Part shown: piece after piece, positions 22,564 to 35,153 of the stretch
Layout of the letters: every line of letters starts with the position of its first letter
How positions within the stretch are numbered: the stretch's first letter is position 1
NCBI GenBank assembly: GCA_036897095.1
Contig: JAYMSP010000194.1
Coordinates: 1 to 64,000, forward strand
DNA length: 64,000 nt
Origin: Plantago elongata
Taxonomy: Eukaryota; Streptophyta; Magnoliopsida; Lamiales; Plantaginaceae
Direction of reading: 5' to 3'
The notes under the pieces: model-generated
Told to the model about the DNA's origin: nothing
Seen by the model: the letters and a program-made list of their open reading frames with translations, nothing else
Databases searched by the model: none
Program-made: the position numbers and the translations under genes

Positions 22564-23049
22564 TTGTATATATTGTGGGTCAAAATTAACATTCTTTGAT
22601 TTTATCACAATATCACTGCCAAATTAACATGATGTGAAGGCTGCTCTTTTATTTTACTTAATAATGATGTAGTAGTACTACTTAAGATATATGTTAGCCA
22701 AGTCGGCTATCTTAAACTACGGAGTGTGATTTAAGTAGTACATTATAAGTATTACTTCTATAATTGTTAAACGAATTGAGCCTTATCGAGGTTTTACATG
22801 ATCACTATACAAGGTATTTGAGATGAGCTGGTCTCGACTTGGGCTCCTTTTGTTATTGCCTTGTTAAAGCTTGAGCCGAACTCAATCCAGAGATAAAACT
22901 AGTTGTTGTTGGTACTCTCTTTTACATTCCTTTTTCCATAACCTGAGATATAATAATGATACAAAATTTAGCTAGTCTATTTATTCCGCTCCAAATAATT
23001 TGTTATTTCATTTATTATTTGTTAGACCTATTTACGATCATACATGTTT

Positions 23050-23135
23050 TTTTTAAACGACTAAAGGATGACTCGAGCCTCCGATCTATTGGTGGGAGGT
23101 GAAGCGTGTTACCAACTGAGTTGCACTTCGTTGTC
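23050..23135 (-). mobile_element. tRNA-derived SINE, copy 1
   Basis: On the minus strand it carries a tRNA-like box A (GCAACTCAGTTGGTAAC) and a box-B-like region, and ends in an A-run seen as T on the plus strand. It is flanked by a perfect 16-bp target duplication, ACGATCATACATGTTT, at 23034-23049 and 23136-23151. It is closely related to the copy at 29318-29408. No coding capacity. Confidence 0.8.
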
Positions 23136-23282
23136 ACGATCATACATGTTTCCACCTACCTGATAACAATTAATCAACTACAAATTGAAACGTTTACTTA
23201 ATTAAAAATATAGAAGATTATATATAAAAAAATAACTTTCAGTTGTATAGGGTAAATTTGGGTATGTTGATTATTACCTTCG

Positions 23283-23462
23283 GAGTGTCTGTTTCTACAT
23301 TTAAAGCTAAATTTGAATTGAGTTTTGAACAAATGAATAGTAATTAAATTGGAATAGAGTAAATTGAGAAGCCAAATGAGATACAATTGAGAGTCAAATG
23401 TAAAAATTGGATAAAACTCAATTTGAGTTGAATAATCAATTTGAATGTAGAAACAAACGCTC
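23283..23462. mobile_element. Small inverted-repeat element (MITE-like, about 180 bp)
   Basis: The left end reads GAGTGTCTGTTTCTACATT. The right end, reverse-complemented, reads GAGCGTTTGTTTCTACATT, so 17 of 19 bases match. The inner arms contain CAATTTGAGT-type words in both directions. No target duplication could be defined, so the superfamily is open. Confidence 0.55.
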
Positions 23463-26150
23463 ATCTGTAACTTTTAGTTGATATATACGGAGGACAATTA
23501 GGACAATTAATTTGCAAGTGTCTTGCTACATTTGATGACTTGATATGAACCGATACAACCAGAACTAAGACTACTTGCATTGGTGACGGCCATGTGACGC
23601 GTCACTTACCATCTGACGGGATATTTGATGAGATCTTGCTGCATTGGTGACACGTCACGGAGCTGTCACTTCGAATTAATTTTTTTATTTTTTAAGAAAC
23701 ATATTTAATATATTATAAGAGTGTTTAGAAGTTGAAATTAATAAAATTATACTTTGAAAGACGTTTTACAATTTTAAGTTTATTTAAAATAGAAAAATAA
23801 TTTCGAGATGGGATGATTCAAACATAGTCGAGGTTGATATTTATACGTAGATCTCGAAAAGATGAAGTCGTTTGGATTTTTATTTATTTTCCAAATTATT
23901 CATGTTTAAAATTGGATAAACTAAAATGGTTAAAGAAAAATAAAACATGATGGAATCGACAAGTGGCAGCAGCCTGTTGCCAACTTATGTCCCCCGTCAT
24001 AAGTTGTATTGCAGCTCCATATAATTCCTTCTATGTGATGGGGAAGTGTACTGCAGCGTGTCAAATGGAACTGCAATGCAACTCGTCTAACAAAGAGCCT
24101 TTAATTATTCATATACAAATGTTTCTTAATATGATGATATATTCAATAAAACTTTTTTCTCCCACATAAAAATGTCATCAATTGATAAGTTTTAATATAA
24201 TGAAAGGTCCAATCATATCAAAGATAAAAATGCAATTGTCAAATCAAATTAGACCCATATCAAATATTAATACTCCTTCACCTCCGATTAATTGACTCGT
24301 TTTTAATTTTCCTAGTCCGTATTTTATAACATTAATTATAATATAATGCGTAAATATATTAAGTTAAATAATTAATAAAAGTCAGCTCACATGGATTTGG
24401 ATTGATTTCATCATATTTCTAGAAGAAAACATAAAAAGAAAAATGGTTGCATATGAGATGAGCTCACTGATGATGGTTACTGGTTTTGTTTAACGAGGCC
24501 CACCTAATCTCAACAGCTTTGGCCCGTGGGCCAACCCAAGTCACCACGTTTTCCGTGCTCCATTTGAAAAATCCTAACTTATGTTTCGAGTAATTTAACA
24601 ATCTTTAAGCATATACTCCTTTAATTCATGCTCGATTATCAATTCTCAGTTTAGAATTCACCACTCTATACCAAATTTGAGGTCAGCAGCTCATCAAGTG
24701 CTATGAGTTCTCCATATGAAAATTCGGTCACTTATTTATGCTCGAAGGAACTTCTATATTTTATTTCAACAATTATTTAATTAAATCAATTTTATTGTGT
24801 TAAACAATATAATAAATCTTCTAATGGACTTTGAAAGTGTCATTTTACTGTAAAAGTGACATTTATCGAGTCCAAGTATTTTACTCCTATGTACCGTTCG
24901 TTACTAATTTCTACTCCTTAATTGATTTGGAATATCGTTACTGAAAATGTTGTTAACATTTTCATATTTTTACTTTTTTTATTCAATTGAATTTGTTAAG
25001 GATGATTTTGCAGGGCTCTACACTGTAAAGTATCAATCTCATAATATAATATGTTAAAAAACTAATGCATAGAATTTAGGTATGTCCGTTAAATATGATT
25101 AGATATGTGGATATAATATATTATCGACATCGTGCTTAACGCGGTGTATCATTTCTATTTCTAGTGTATTTATTAGTGCACTAAATCAGAATTCTACGTG
25201 ATTAAGTGAAACTCAATAAAAAGTTTCTAACACCTAATAACACCAATGGAGAAAAATATGTACGCTTCAAGGCACAAATTTTCTAAAAAGAAATCTGAAA
25301 TTTAATATGGCCTAAGTATTATACTCATCGTTAAATTTATTTGTGCATACCATTTATTTAATATTAAAGAAATAAATATTATTCATTTTGCACTTGCACT
25401 TACGTACATTACCTAATACGTAGATACAGTGATAGGGGTGCGGATAAGGATAGTATAGTAGCCTCTTTGAATTTAAATTCCTAAATATTACTCTAGCATT
25501 TTAAAATTCAATTCCAGTTTACTATTCCGATTTATTGAATATTTTAAAATATTAATTTGGCCCCCAGGACCTCATTTTTGGTCCATGCCACTTGACTAAA
25601 AACAATTTGTCCTATTTTATAGCATAACTTGCATTCTCGAGTCCAAGTATTTATTTGGGTTGGTATTGATTGAATTTTCTCAACTACCCAAAGGAGAGAA
25701 ACTAGAAATGACAATTTCCATATGAATATGTATTCTTTCCTTTAGCAAAAAAGAGGGATATATATAATTACGAAAAGGAAATTTGGTTGATGAAGCATTA
25801 CCTATTTATTGCTTCAGAAATCGGAAATTTATGAGTCTCTCTGCCAAAGTTTTGGCTATCCAAGAAAACTATTTTCTCCTCAACTCAATGCCGTCCAAGA
25901 CAAGAATAGAGAGCAACTAGCTGCTTCTTTTTTGTGGTTCAGCCCTCAGTAGGAGCTAGCACCAAGCAAGAGATATACAAAACAAACCTCTACAAATTTC
26001 AAGAAAAATCAAATCTTCCCTGTTTTTTTTTATCACCTACTTCTTCTCCTTCAATTCAAAGTAAACGGCAAAGAGATATTCGCCGAATCGTCTTCCGGAC
26101 AAGTCCTATCGTTTTCCTAACTTGTCAATCCTGCTCCAATTGATCCAGTT

Positions 26151-26382
26151 GTAAGTCTTTCGATTACTGCAGTTTATGCCCTTGTTGAGTAATATGCATT
26201 CAATCTTGATGTGGGTTTTTCTTGATTTGCAAATTCATGCTGTAAAGTTGAGTTCTTGCTGATTTTAGTACTTGGAATATATGTCATTTTGCTTTTGGGT
26301 CATAGGTAACTCCAATTGCAAGATCATCGTTTTTACAATTGATTATTCATTTTCTTTTTTGGGTTTTGGTGTGAAGTTGTAG
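26151..26382 (+). other. Probable 5' UTR intron of the phosphatidate phosphatase gene
   Basis: A strong donor (GTAAGTC at 26151) and an acceptor (TTGTAG ending 26382) lie immediately before the ATG at 26385. Inferred from splice consensus only. Confidence 0.5.
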
Positions 26383-26384
26383 AA

Positions 26385-29300
26385 ATGGATGTGTTTGGGA
26401 GAATTGTGTCCTCTGTTGCCACCCCATTCCATCCATTCGGTGGGGCTGTTGACATAATTGTAGTTAAGCAGCATGATGGAACCTTCAGGACTACCCCTTG
26501 GTATGTTCGGTTCGGTAAGTTTCAGGGCGTGCTCAAAGGGGCCGAGAAGCTGGTTCGGATAGAGGTTAATGGCGTAGAAGCTGAGTTTCATATGCATCTT
26601 GATAATTCTGGTGAAGCTTATTTTGTTTCAGAAGATGATCCAAATAAGAATGAGGGTGATCAGGGTTTAGTAGATTTCGGTAATTTTGAAGGTAGGAGGG
26701 AAAATATTGATGGTAACACAGATTTAAATAATGTTGAAGATGGTAATGGTTTTAATGGTAATGGTGAGGTAGAGGTTCGGGATGAACGTACTACTATAGG
26801 TATGGACCGGTTAGAGAGAGTTGATTCGGATGCGGGCGGGGTGTTCTATGACTTTCAAGATGATGAATCTTCTGATTATGGTTCCTCTAGATACGATAAC
26901 ATAGATAATGACGAAACTGAACTAGAATCATCTCATGGTTCGAGTTCAGAAGTGGTTTTAGTGAGTATAGACGGGCATATGCTGACAGCTCGTTTATCCT
27001 CATTTGAGAGAGATGCTGAAAATGTGCAACTAAGCACGCCTCAAGTTCAACCGGGGCCAGGCCAAGGAAATGAAGAGTATAATTCGGTTGAAGCTACATT
27101 GTGTGCCGATAATGTGAGTAATCTTTATGCTTCTGAAATTAAATGTGATGTGAGCAATGAGGAGATGTCTTCTGAACACCCGTTAGAAGTAGAACTTTGT
27201 GAAGATGGAAAAAATCTGCCCCAGGCTCAAGAAAGTGCTAACAGTCCAGAGAGCACGTCAACTAGTTTGAGGAAGGATGATGTGTTTAAAAGCTGCCTAG
27301 AGCTCCGGGAACTGGATGTGCCATCTAAAGAAGGGGTTCAGGAAACATCTGAAAGAACACAAGCTGATGAGCAATCTCCTGCACGTGAAAATAATAAAGC
27401 TACTACTAGAAGTAAACACGTTGAATTTTCTCCGGAAGTTTCAATTGAGAACACGAGATCAGAATTGATTAATGGTAAGAATGGTCCTTTTTAATGTTAG
27501 TGTAGCGGCACTGTGCAAGTTCCATGTAGCACGACTATTGTATACGTTTATTCTCCCTGTAAGCAGTTCCATCACTAACACAGTTTTAATGTTAACGACC
27601 TGCCAGAAGGGATGGAAATATCTCTGTGCGGAAAATTGCTTTATCCAGGCATGAGTTCGACTGAAGCGGGAGAAGCATTTGATACGAACCGCCTATCTGC
27701 TGAAGAATTTAGACTTTCTGCGCCATGCATAGTGAAGAAGGAAGAGTTAATTGTTAGAGTGCAAGGAAAGTACTTACCTTGGGATAAAGCTGCACATATC
27801 ATTCTTGGTAAGGCAGCTTTTGGCTTGGATTTACCAGTTGATGAGCAGGATATTATACATTTCAAACAGGAGACACCAGAAGAAAAGGAAGGTGATTCTG
27901 AATTGCCTTCAACTCCATCACGGGGATGGAGACTCTGGCCAATCCCATTTAGGAGGGCCAAGTCACTTGAGTATAGTCCTAGTACTGCTTCATCGAGTGA
28001 GGACTTCTTCGTTGATTCTGAATCTGTTCTATCAGAGAGCCAAGGGATAAGTAGAACTTCTTCTGCCCGTCTTGCCACTGAGTCTCCCCGCAAGAAAATT
28101 GTGAGAACCAATATCCCCACTACTGATCAGATAGCGTCATTGAATCTCCAAGAGGGACAGAATATGGTGAAATTCACTTTCTCTACTAGAGTTCTCGGGA
28201 CTCAAAAGGCAAGCTCTTTTGCAGCCATATTAACATTCTTGCTTCTTATAACAAATTGATTAATTGGAGTGAAAGACTTGTATAATTGTCATTCTCACTT
28301 TTACTACCACAGGTAGAAGCTCATATATACCTTTGGAAGTGGAATACTCGAATTGTAATCTCTGATGTTGATGGGACAATAACAAAGTAAGTATATCTTA
28401 ATTTTTCTATATACTATGTAGATTTTAGTTTTTCCTTTCTGTATTCTTGCAGCTGGGCATCATATGTTGCAGCAGGTAATGTACTACACAATAAATAGTC
28501 TTCAATCAGTAAATTCTAGATCCTAATCTATTGAATCTAGATGAAGCGTCAAAATTCTTAGTCCACCTGGATACTATAATTTTAAATCAAGTCTGTAACC
28601 TGTGAAGGGCTTTAGCAATTGAATGACATTTTCAAGCTAAATGAATAACATTTGATTACCTGATATGTTAGTGCTCCTTCCCTTTTGCTTAGACTAGTGA
28701 TTTTGGTTAAATATACTATTATGGAGTATGATGCATTAAACAAATTTTCTGTTGCCTGCTTTTCATTTTGAGATTAATATAATAGATTGACTTGGTCTGA
28801 TGTACTTTATCAATCTATATTGATAGGTCCGATGTACTTGGACAATTTATGCCTTTGGTTGGAAGAGACTGGTCACACTCTGGGATAGCTCGCCTTTTTT
28901 CTGCAATTAAGGTACTCTTCAAGCGTTTTCTTTTAGTCTGCTGGAAGGTTCACAAAAGAAATGCTGAAGCATCAACTTTTGTAGACATGCATGTCTGTAT
29001 TATTAAGATAGGATATGTATACATATATATACAGTTGTGTGCTACTGTGCTAGTTGTCGGGAAATTTTATTTTGAACCATTACCAAATACATCAAGTATG
29101 GACTGAATCTCAAACTAAAAGTCCAATTTGAAGAGTTTCCCTGATTCAGAATTGTATGCCATTATGATATTTAAGGTCGACCTTCTTGTAGTATTGATCA
29201 GGTGCATATACTAAGGATTGCCACAACTGTACACCTACACTGGAAGGCATGAATTATTCTCTGGAGCTTCAACTAGCCAATAAAATTGTAAAGCATTTCA

Positions 29301-31425
29301 TATAAATAATTATGAGATTTTTTTTTTGAAACGGCTAAAAGGGTGACTCGGATCCCGACCTATTGGTTGGAGGTGAAGATATTACCAACTGAGCCGCGCT
29401 TCGTTGTCTATAAATATTTATGAGATAATAATGTAATTGTGTCACGTAGTCAAGTGGTCTTACCCCAGTACCTTAAAATCCCTCCAAACTTATGTGCCAC
29501 AGGTTCGAGTCCAGTGTCTTGCAATATACTCCCTCTGTTCCGTTTATAACGAAACATTTCTCATATGCACGCTTTTTAAGAAAAATATATAGTATGTGAT
29601 TAAGAATGAGTTTGAGATAGAGTAGTACATGTGTGGTTAAAAATGAGTTGTATTGTGGGTCATTTTCATAAATGGAAAATTGTTTCACTTTGATGGACGC
29701 CCAAAACGGAAAATTGTTTCACTTCTAGCGGGACGGAGGGAGTAACTATTTACTTTTATAATTCTTCCTCCTAAATCAAATAGTAGTTTTGCATGTGACA
29801 TGACATACTTATTAAATCAAATAATTTGTAATAGTAGTGTATCTTATTAATAAAAGTGTGGACTCTTATATATGATGCAACATAATAAATTAAAACAAAA
29901 AAAAAAGAACTTTAGCACCACATCTCTACAATAAATTCTTAGATAGTTTTCTAATGAACTTTAACTAATTCTCTTTTCTAAATATTGAATGAATGTTTTA
30001 TCTCAAAGAGATTTTCTACCCCACATGAATAATCCTGCATTTGCCGCTGTCAACATTCATCTGATGTTAAATATTGTCTCATGTTCTTTTTATTCCAGGG
30101 GAATGGTTACCAGCTCTTGTTCCTGAGTGCACGGGCGATTGTCCAATCGTACTTGACTAAGAGTTTTCTGTTCAATCTCAAGCAGGTCTACTTCTTCAAT
30201 CTCAAGTTATATTATATTTTGATGATATACGTGCATTTTACATTCGGTTTGATCAGCTAATATCGATTTTATATCTCATCTTTTGGCAATATACCAAGTC
30301 CATCATTAGTCCCCAGTCCCCACTAGTTTGGCTAATTCAAAACCTTTGCTGAGCCACGCAGATTCTCCTTGTATATCTCTGTGCTTTCAAATTCTTTTGT
30401 GTGGTCTTCACAACTTGCTATATGTTGTCTTGAATTAATAGAATCTCCTGTGAGTCAAAAGTCAAAATTTAATTTGCCATCAACGTCTTACCATAGGCTA
30501 TGATCTTAATGTGTTCATATCGACCAATGAATGTTGTTTGACTTTTCCTTCTGTGGTCACCACTACCTAATGAACTTCTCAAAAATGCCTGCAGGATGGC
30601 AATAGCTTACCCAATGGGCCTGTTGTTATCTCTCCCGATGGATTATTTCCCTCATTATACCGGGAAGGTGAGATGCCACCAAATCTTAAAAGGCTAATAA
30701 TTTAATAAGCAATAGTCGTAAACTAGGAAAAGGCCATACGTAATAATTTAGTTATTATTTAATCTAAGCACAGCAAGTATATCTTGTGTATCTAATGGAA
30801 GTGTTTCTTGATGGCAGTAATAAGAAGAGCTCCTCATGAATTCAAAATTGCCTGTTTAGAGGTAATTCAACATGATATGCAAAACTTATGTTTGCTTCTC
30901 ATTGCAATTTTTATGTGCATCTTAATGCAACTATATATGCTCCACTTTTGCAGGACATTAAAGCACTATTCCCTCCTAATTATAATCCTTTTTATGCGGG
31001 TTTCGGCAACAGAGACACTGATGAGCTTAGCTACAGAAAAATTGGGATACCAAATGGCAAGATCTTCATCATTAACCCTAAGGTTGTACGCTTTATTAAT
31101 TTAGAATCTTATTACTGTGTGAATTTGGTTATCTCAATTTTCATTTGTTACTCTCATACAGGGTGAGGTGGCCATTAACCGTAGAACTGATGTGAAATCC
31201 TACACTTCATTGCACACTCTGGTGCATGACATGTTTCCACCAACTTCACTAGCTAACGACACAACCATTGTTGAGAAGGTACTTCATCAACAAAAGAGAT
31301 CATCGTGTTACTAAAAACTTTCATAAATATCATATACGTATTAACTTTTGTCACCTTGTTACCGGTTATCTGTGCAGGAAGAATTTAATGATGTGAACTT
31401 CTGGAAAACGACCTTGTATGATTGA
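26385..31425 (+). CDS. PAH: Lipin-type phosphatidate phosphatase (PAH), 10 coding exons
   Basis: Coding exons: 26385-27474, 27607-28208, 28313-28386, 28827-28911, 30099-30185, 30595-30667, 30818-30861, 30954-31082, 31162-31278 and 31378-31425. They join in frame to 782 residues. The N-LIP domain opens the protein ([20 protein letters not shown]). The C-terminal LNS2 domain carries the catalytic DxDxT motif as DVDGT (about residues 582-586), then [29 protein letters not shown] and [13 protein letters not shown]. It is a Mg-dependent enzyme that converts phosphatidate to diacylglycerol. Arabidopsis PAH1/PAH2 act in the cytosol/ER in lipid remodelling. This protein is somewhat shorter than those (about 900 residues), in the variable acidic middle. 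Intron 2 (28209-28312) uses a GC donor. Intron 4 (28912-30098) holds a SINE, a tRNA-like repeat and a Stowaway element. A polyadenylation signal candidate is at 31663-31668. Confidence 0.93.
29318..29408 (-). mobile_element. tRNA-derived SINE, copy 2 (in PAH intron 4)
   Basis: Minus-strand box A (GCGGCTCAGTTGGTAAT) and box-B-like GGTCGGGATCCGAGTC, with an A-tail (T-run at 29318-29328 on plus). The flanking target duplication is 17 bp with one mismatch (29301-29317 and 29409-29425). Same family as 23050-23135. Confidence 0.8.
29441..29527 (+). repeat. tRNA-like repeat, possible head of a second SINE family
   Basis: TAGTCAAGTGGTCTTA (29447-29462) resembles a tRNA box A, and GGTTCGAGTCC (29502-29512) is a near-perfect box B. 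No tail or target duplication could be defined before the adjacent Stowaway element begins, and it does not fold as a complete tRNA. Confidence 0.4.
29529..29742. mobile_element. Stowaway MITE (214 bp) in PAH intron 4
   Basis: The ends are CTCCCTCTGTTCCG and, at the right, CGGGACGGAGGGAG, the canonical Stowaway (Tc1/mariner-type) terminal repeats. TA flanks both sides (29527-29528 and 29743-29744). No coding capacity. Confidence 0.85.
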
Positions 31426-34271
31426 AGCTCTAAGACGCGTGGGCAGATGACAACCCTATCATTGGATTAAGATGGCGGACAATTTTTTAGCTGTACTGGT
31501 ATTTTTCAACCGACCTACCCATTTTTTTGAAAGGAGAACATATTCCCTACTACCGTAATTGTTAAATGTAAAGAAATTCATGTATGTGAAAAATACATTG
31601 TTCTGTTGTACTAGTATACTGATCATGTTGTACAAAACTTCGCCTCGTAAGGTTCTCTACTGAATAAATCTACGGTTGCAATTGCAATAGTTCGAATTAT
31701 CATTTCCGCCTCGTGTTTCTTTCTCTCTGTCCTGTCGTCATTCGTCCTAGTTTTCTCTTTGCTGTGTAAAATTGATGAACAGTACTGGATGGTCCCAAGA
31801 CTTACTAGGCAAGCTCCTTGCACTGTTATGGACTTATGGTCCCAAAACCATTTATTAGTAGGGAGGAAGGTGTTCAAAGAAGCAATCATTATGCAACATT
31901 TTCTTCAGAATAGCATTGTAAAGTTCGATTCTATCATGAAATGTGGAAAAATGTTCAAAGCCTACATAACTTATAGTTCCAATTATTGTGACTTTGTGAG
32001 GCCTAAAAGATATTGGGGTCTCACTTTTCAATTGCTCATAGAGATTTGCTTTCTTTTCACAGTGAGTTCTTTGGCTTCATTCTTCCCTAAATTTCCTAAT
32101 TACAATCTTTTGTCCTTATGTTTTCGGCTTTATTAGCATTTCCAATTGACTCATCATGTCAAGACCGGACGCTTTGGTTCTAATGCCTAGGCACACACCT
32201 GCACCTCGTTGTCTGATCGGGGTGCACATAGTTGTATGATATTGTTTGTTTGTTGTCGAAACTCTTATGGAGTTGATCTTGGAATCACTCGAATGTGTGT
32301 ATCCACTTAAATATGCTCTTTCACATCAACGCTCTTATCTGATCTGACGACTTGAATTGCGGTTCGAACCTAAAAGCATAGGGTAAACTCACATGCTGCA
32401 TAAACTCATGGAAGTATAAACTCTGTTTGGAAAAGGAAAGACCATCCAATTTTGGTTAGTAGGAAGAAATCAATAAATTTTCACTAATACCATGAGAAGC
32501 CAATGGGGTACTGCCATGTCATAAAAGTGTACAGAGCATCCAGACTTTTTCATTTTCTTTTCTAATTTTATTTTGTCAGACAAACATGTGAGTATGTGAC
32601 CTCTCTGATGTTAGAGAATCCAAGGGGTATTTCTCTTTCACTTGTATTGCTACTTGAAATTTGTATGTCAACAAAATAGCAACTTTTGTTATTTTGTGTT
32701 TACAGCTACTTGCTGAGATCTTATGGAGTTAGGGCACAATGTGGGTCAGTTTATGGTTTCGATTCAAGAAAATATCACTCTAATACGAATCTATGATTGT
32801 CATTTGTCTGATATCATGTTTCTTCATAAATATAAACTCATAGAATACAACCCTTTTGACTATAGCTCACAAGTAAGTTAGCCAACTTGTTGCGATCGTA
32901 TTTTTATAAAATTATTAGAATGCGACCCTCTCGAATATAGCTCATAAGTAAGTTGTTAAAGGGCGGGTGTGCAGATGGACATAAAATAGCTTGTAAGTTG
33001 TTGGAGGGTGGGTGTGCAGATGGACATAAAGAAGGTTGCTAAGAGTGTGCAAACAAAAACCTCGTCCTCGAACGAATAATTTCCTATTTAAAAATTTGTA
33101 GATTAGACAAGATTTAGACACTATTAATGTTGTTAATGTTCATGTGTAAATGTGGTCAAAAGAACAATTAAATTTATGTCTCAAGAACTGTTGGATCAAA
33201 GGTTTAGGTGCCCCATGTTTTGACCAGGGTCAATATCTATCCATTTGTTGCTTCTGCTTGAATATCTAATAAATACTATTTCCTCCATTTTAATATATCT
33301 TTGTAACTATAAGAATTAGGTCTGTCACACCGTTTTAGGTAGTCTAATATTTTTAATAACAAAAAGATATGATAAATTATAATACATTGAATAGATGAAA
33401 AATGTTGAATGTAGATTGGAAGAGCCACAAAAACAGTAAATAGATATAGTTACAGATAATTTTAAGTTATAAAATGTGTATAATTCACCATACCGACATG
33501 TATATGAACATATTTAGCAACTTAATGTGTATAAAATTGACCAGAGTATGATAAAAAGACCAATAATATATCTAATATAAATGCTCCATGTGTGTGTGTT
33601 ATATAAACATTGAAAGGGTGCAAAAAACCAGGTATTTAGGAATGGGCTGGTATCCAATTCTCCTAATTATAAATAAATTTAAATGCAGCAGAACAGAAGA
33701 CAATCTTGTGGATGTTGCAGTAGTATGGATTACTGAATTGAATTCTTACACTTCTGGACCAACACAAAATACAGTGCTAACAAGAGTGTGTGTCCAAAAT
33801 CCTGCATCATATCATATCACTTCACTTATAGAGATCCACTATACTATCTCTCTCTACTAAACCATTTTTAAATTCAAACACCCTCATTATTAACTTAATT
33901 AATTACTACTATTGATCAATTTTCAGTTACTATAAACCTTTGAATAGTCTTGCTTTTCCATGATCAAGATTTGTGCTGTAAGTTATAATAATAAAAATAC
34001 TAGTACTTAGTAGTGATGGTTATAATGGTTGGTAACTTGGTATGATTCATTCATACTAGCCTTTTCTGACTTGGAACCATACTGGTTTGGCCTCTTTTCA
34101 AGAATGCTCTGCCTTTCTCTCTTCCATCCATCTCTTTACTATACACTACTACTAAAACTCTGCTAGCTCATTTCCCTATAAGCATCTTCTTCTTCTTCTT
34201 CTTCTTCCTCCTCCCACAGTAGTACTGCTACTATTAACAACACATCCAAACACTAAAACACATATTTCTCT
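31426..34271. other. Intergenic between PAH and MAKR genes
   Basis: The 3' UTR of PAH lies at the left. A phrase reading GGGTGTGCAGATGGACATAAA occurs twice 45 bp apart (near 32971 and 33010), a small tandem duplication. The last 100 bases before the MAKR start are CT-rich, with a (TTC)n run near 34184-34207, typical of a plant 5' UTR. A 125-codon frame at 31759-32136 was not recognised as a gene. Confidence 0.5.
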
Positions 34272-35153
34272 ATGGCAACAACAAAACCAAGTGAAGAAGA
34301 AGAATACATAGACATGGAGCTAACTTCTTCTCCCAAAAACAGAGAGTTTGAGTTCCAAATGTCATCATCAATATCTTCCAATGGTGACAAACAAACCACC
34401 ACTTGTTGTCCAGCAGATGAGCTTTTCTACAATGGCAAGCTTCTCCCACTCCATACCACCACCTTTCACACATCATCACACAATTACTACAAAATCTTGC
34501 CATTCACTGCACCTTGCACCAACACAACCAACACTCCATTAGACTCCTGCAACATTTCGCCTTCCGAGTCGTGCCGAGTCAGCTGCGAGCTCAACCCGGA
34601 TGACTACTTCTTCCAGTGGTCTACCGAGTTGACCCAGTTCAATGGCTTTGTGTCATCATCCTCATCTCACCACTCCACCAAAAAGCCCTGGTCCAAGAAA
34701 CTGAAGTTGATTAAGCATTCAGTTCTTGGACAGAAGCTGAAGGCTTCCAGGGCCTATTTTAAGTCCTTGTTCACCAAGACTACTTGCTCGGATGAGGGTT
34801 CTGCCAATGCTGATGGGGAGAAAGTCGAAAACTTGGCGAAAACTGCGAAAAAGCGGCCTTTTGGGTATCCTACTATAGGTGCTGTGATGATGGGTGGTGA
34901 TAGTGAAGAGAATAATGTGCAGAGAAGGTCGTTTTCCGGGGCGATTAAGCGGCATTCGCCCATTAAGTGCCTTTCGTCGTCGTCTGATGGCTCGTCTTCT
35001 TCGTCGTCGTCGTTGTTTTCGTTTAATTCAAACGGTTCGCATGAGGTGCTGAGGAGGAGCAGTAGTGCAACGGAGATTGAAGGGTCTATTGAGGCAGCCA
35101 TTGCTCATTGCAAGAAGTCTCAGCAGGTTTTTCAGATATCTTTGTGTAACTAG
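34272..35153 (+). CDS. MAKR: Membrane-associated kinase regulator (MAKR family)
   Basis: An intronless gene of 293 residues. The N-terminus has the family motif EEEYIDMELTSSP, then REFEFQMSS and PADELFYNGKLLPLH. The middle holds a basic, lysine-rich segment (KKPWSKKLKLIKHSVLGQKL, then SRAYFKSLFTK) suited to binding anionic membrane lipids. The tail is serine-rich and ends with the conserved EGSIEAAIAHCKKSQQ. The family includes BKI1-related MAKR1-6, plasma-membrane peptides that restrain or assist receptor kinases in brassinosteroid and other hormone signalling. The overall pattern is nearest MAKR3/MAKR4, but the exact member cannot be fixed by eye. No signal peptide or membrane helix. The first ATG after the CT-rich leader is taken as start. 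Confidence 0.85.
   Translation: MATTKPSEEEEYIDMELTSSPKNREFEFQMSSSISSNGDKQTTTCCPADELFYNGKLLPLHTTTFHTSSHNYYKILPFTAPCTNTTNTPLDSCNISPSESCRVSCELNPDDYFFQWSTELTQFNGFVSSSSSHHSTKKPWSKKLKLIKHSVLGQKLKASRAYFKSLFTKTTCSDEGSANADGEKVENLAKTAKKRPFGYPTIGAVMMGGDSEENNVQRRSFSGAIKRHSPIKCLSSSSDGSSSSSSSLFSFNSNGSHEVLRRSSSATEIEGSIEAAIAHCKKSQQVFQISLCN

Larger units (their letters stand above)
22564..26150. other. Intergenic, upstream of the phosphatidate phosphatase gene
   Basis: AT-rich with several small repeats. A SINE lies at 23050-23135 and a MITE-like element at 23283-23462. A CTCCTTCACCTCCG stretch near 24271 may be an orphan Stowaway-like end. The last few hundred bases up to 26150 should contain the promoter and first 5' UTR exon of the lipin-type gene. 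No other gene was found. Confidence 0.5.

Noticed and set aside
29441-29527. Functional tRNA gene
   Set aside because: Box A and box B words are present, but no acceptor stem pairing was seen and the segment lies among SINE and MITE sequence.
31759-32136. 125-codon plus-strand frame downstream of PAH
   Set aside because: No recognisable domain, no splice context, and composition like the surrounding spacer.
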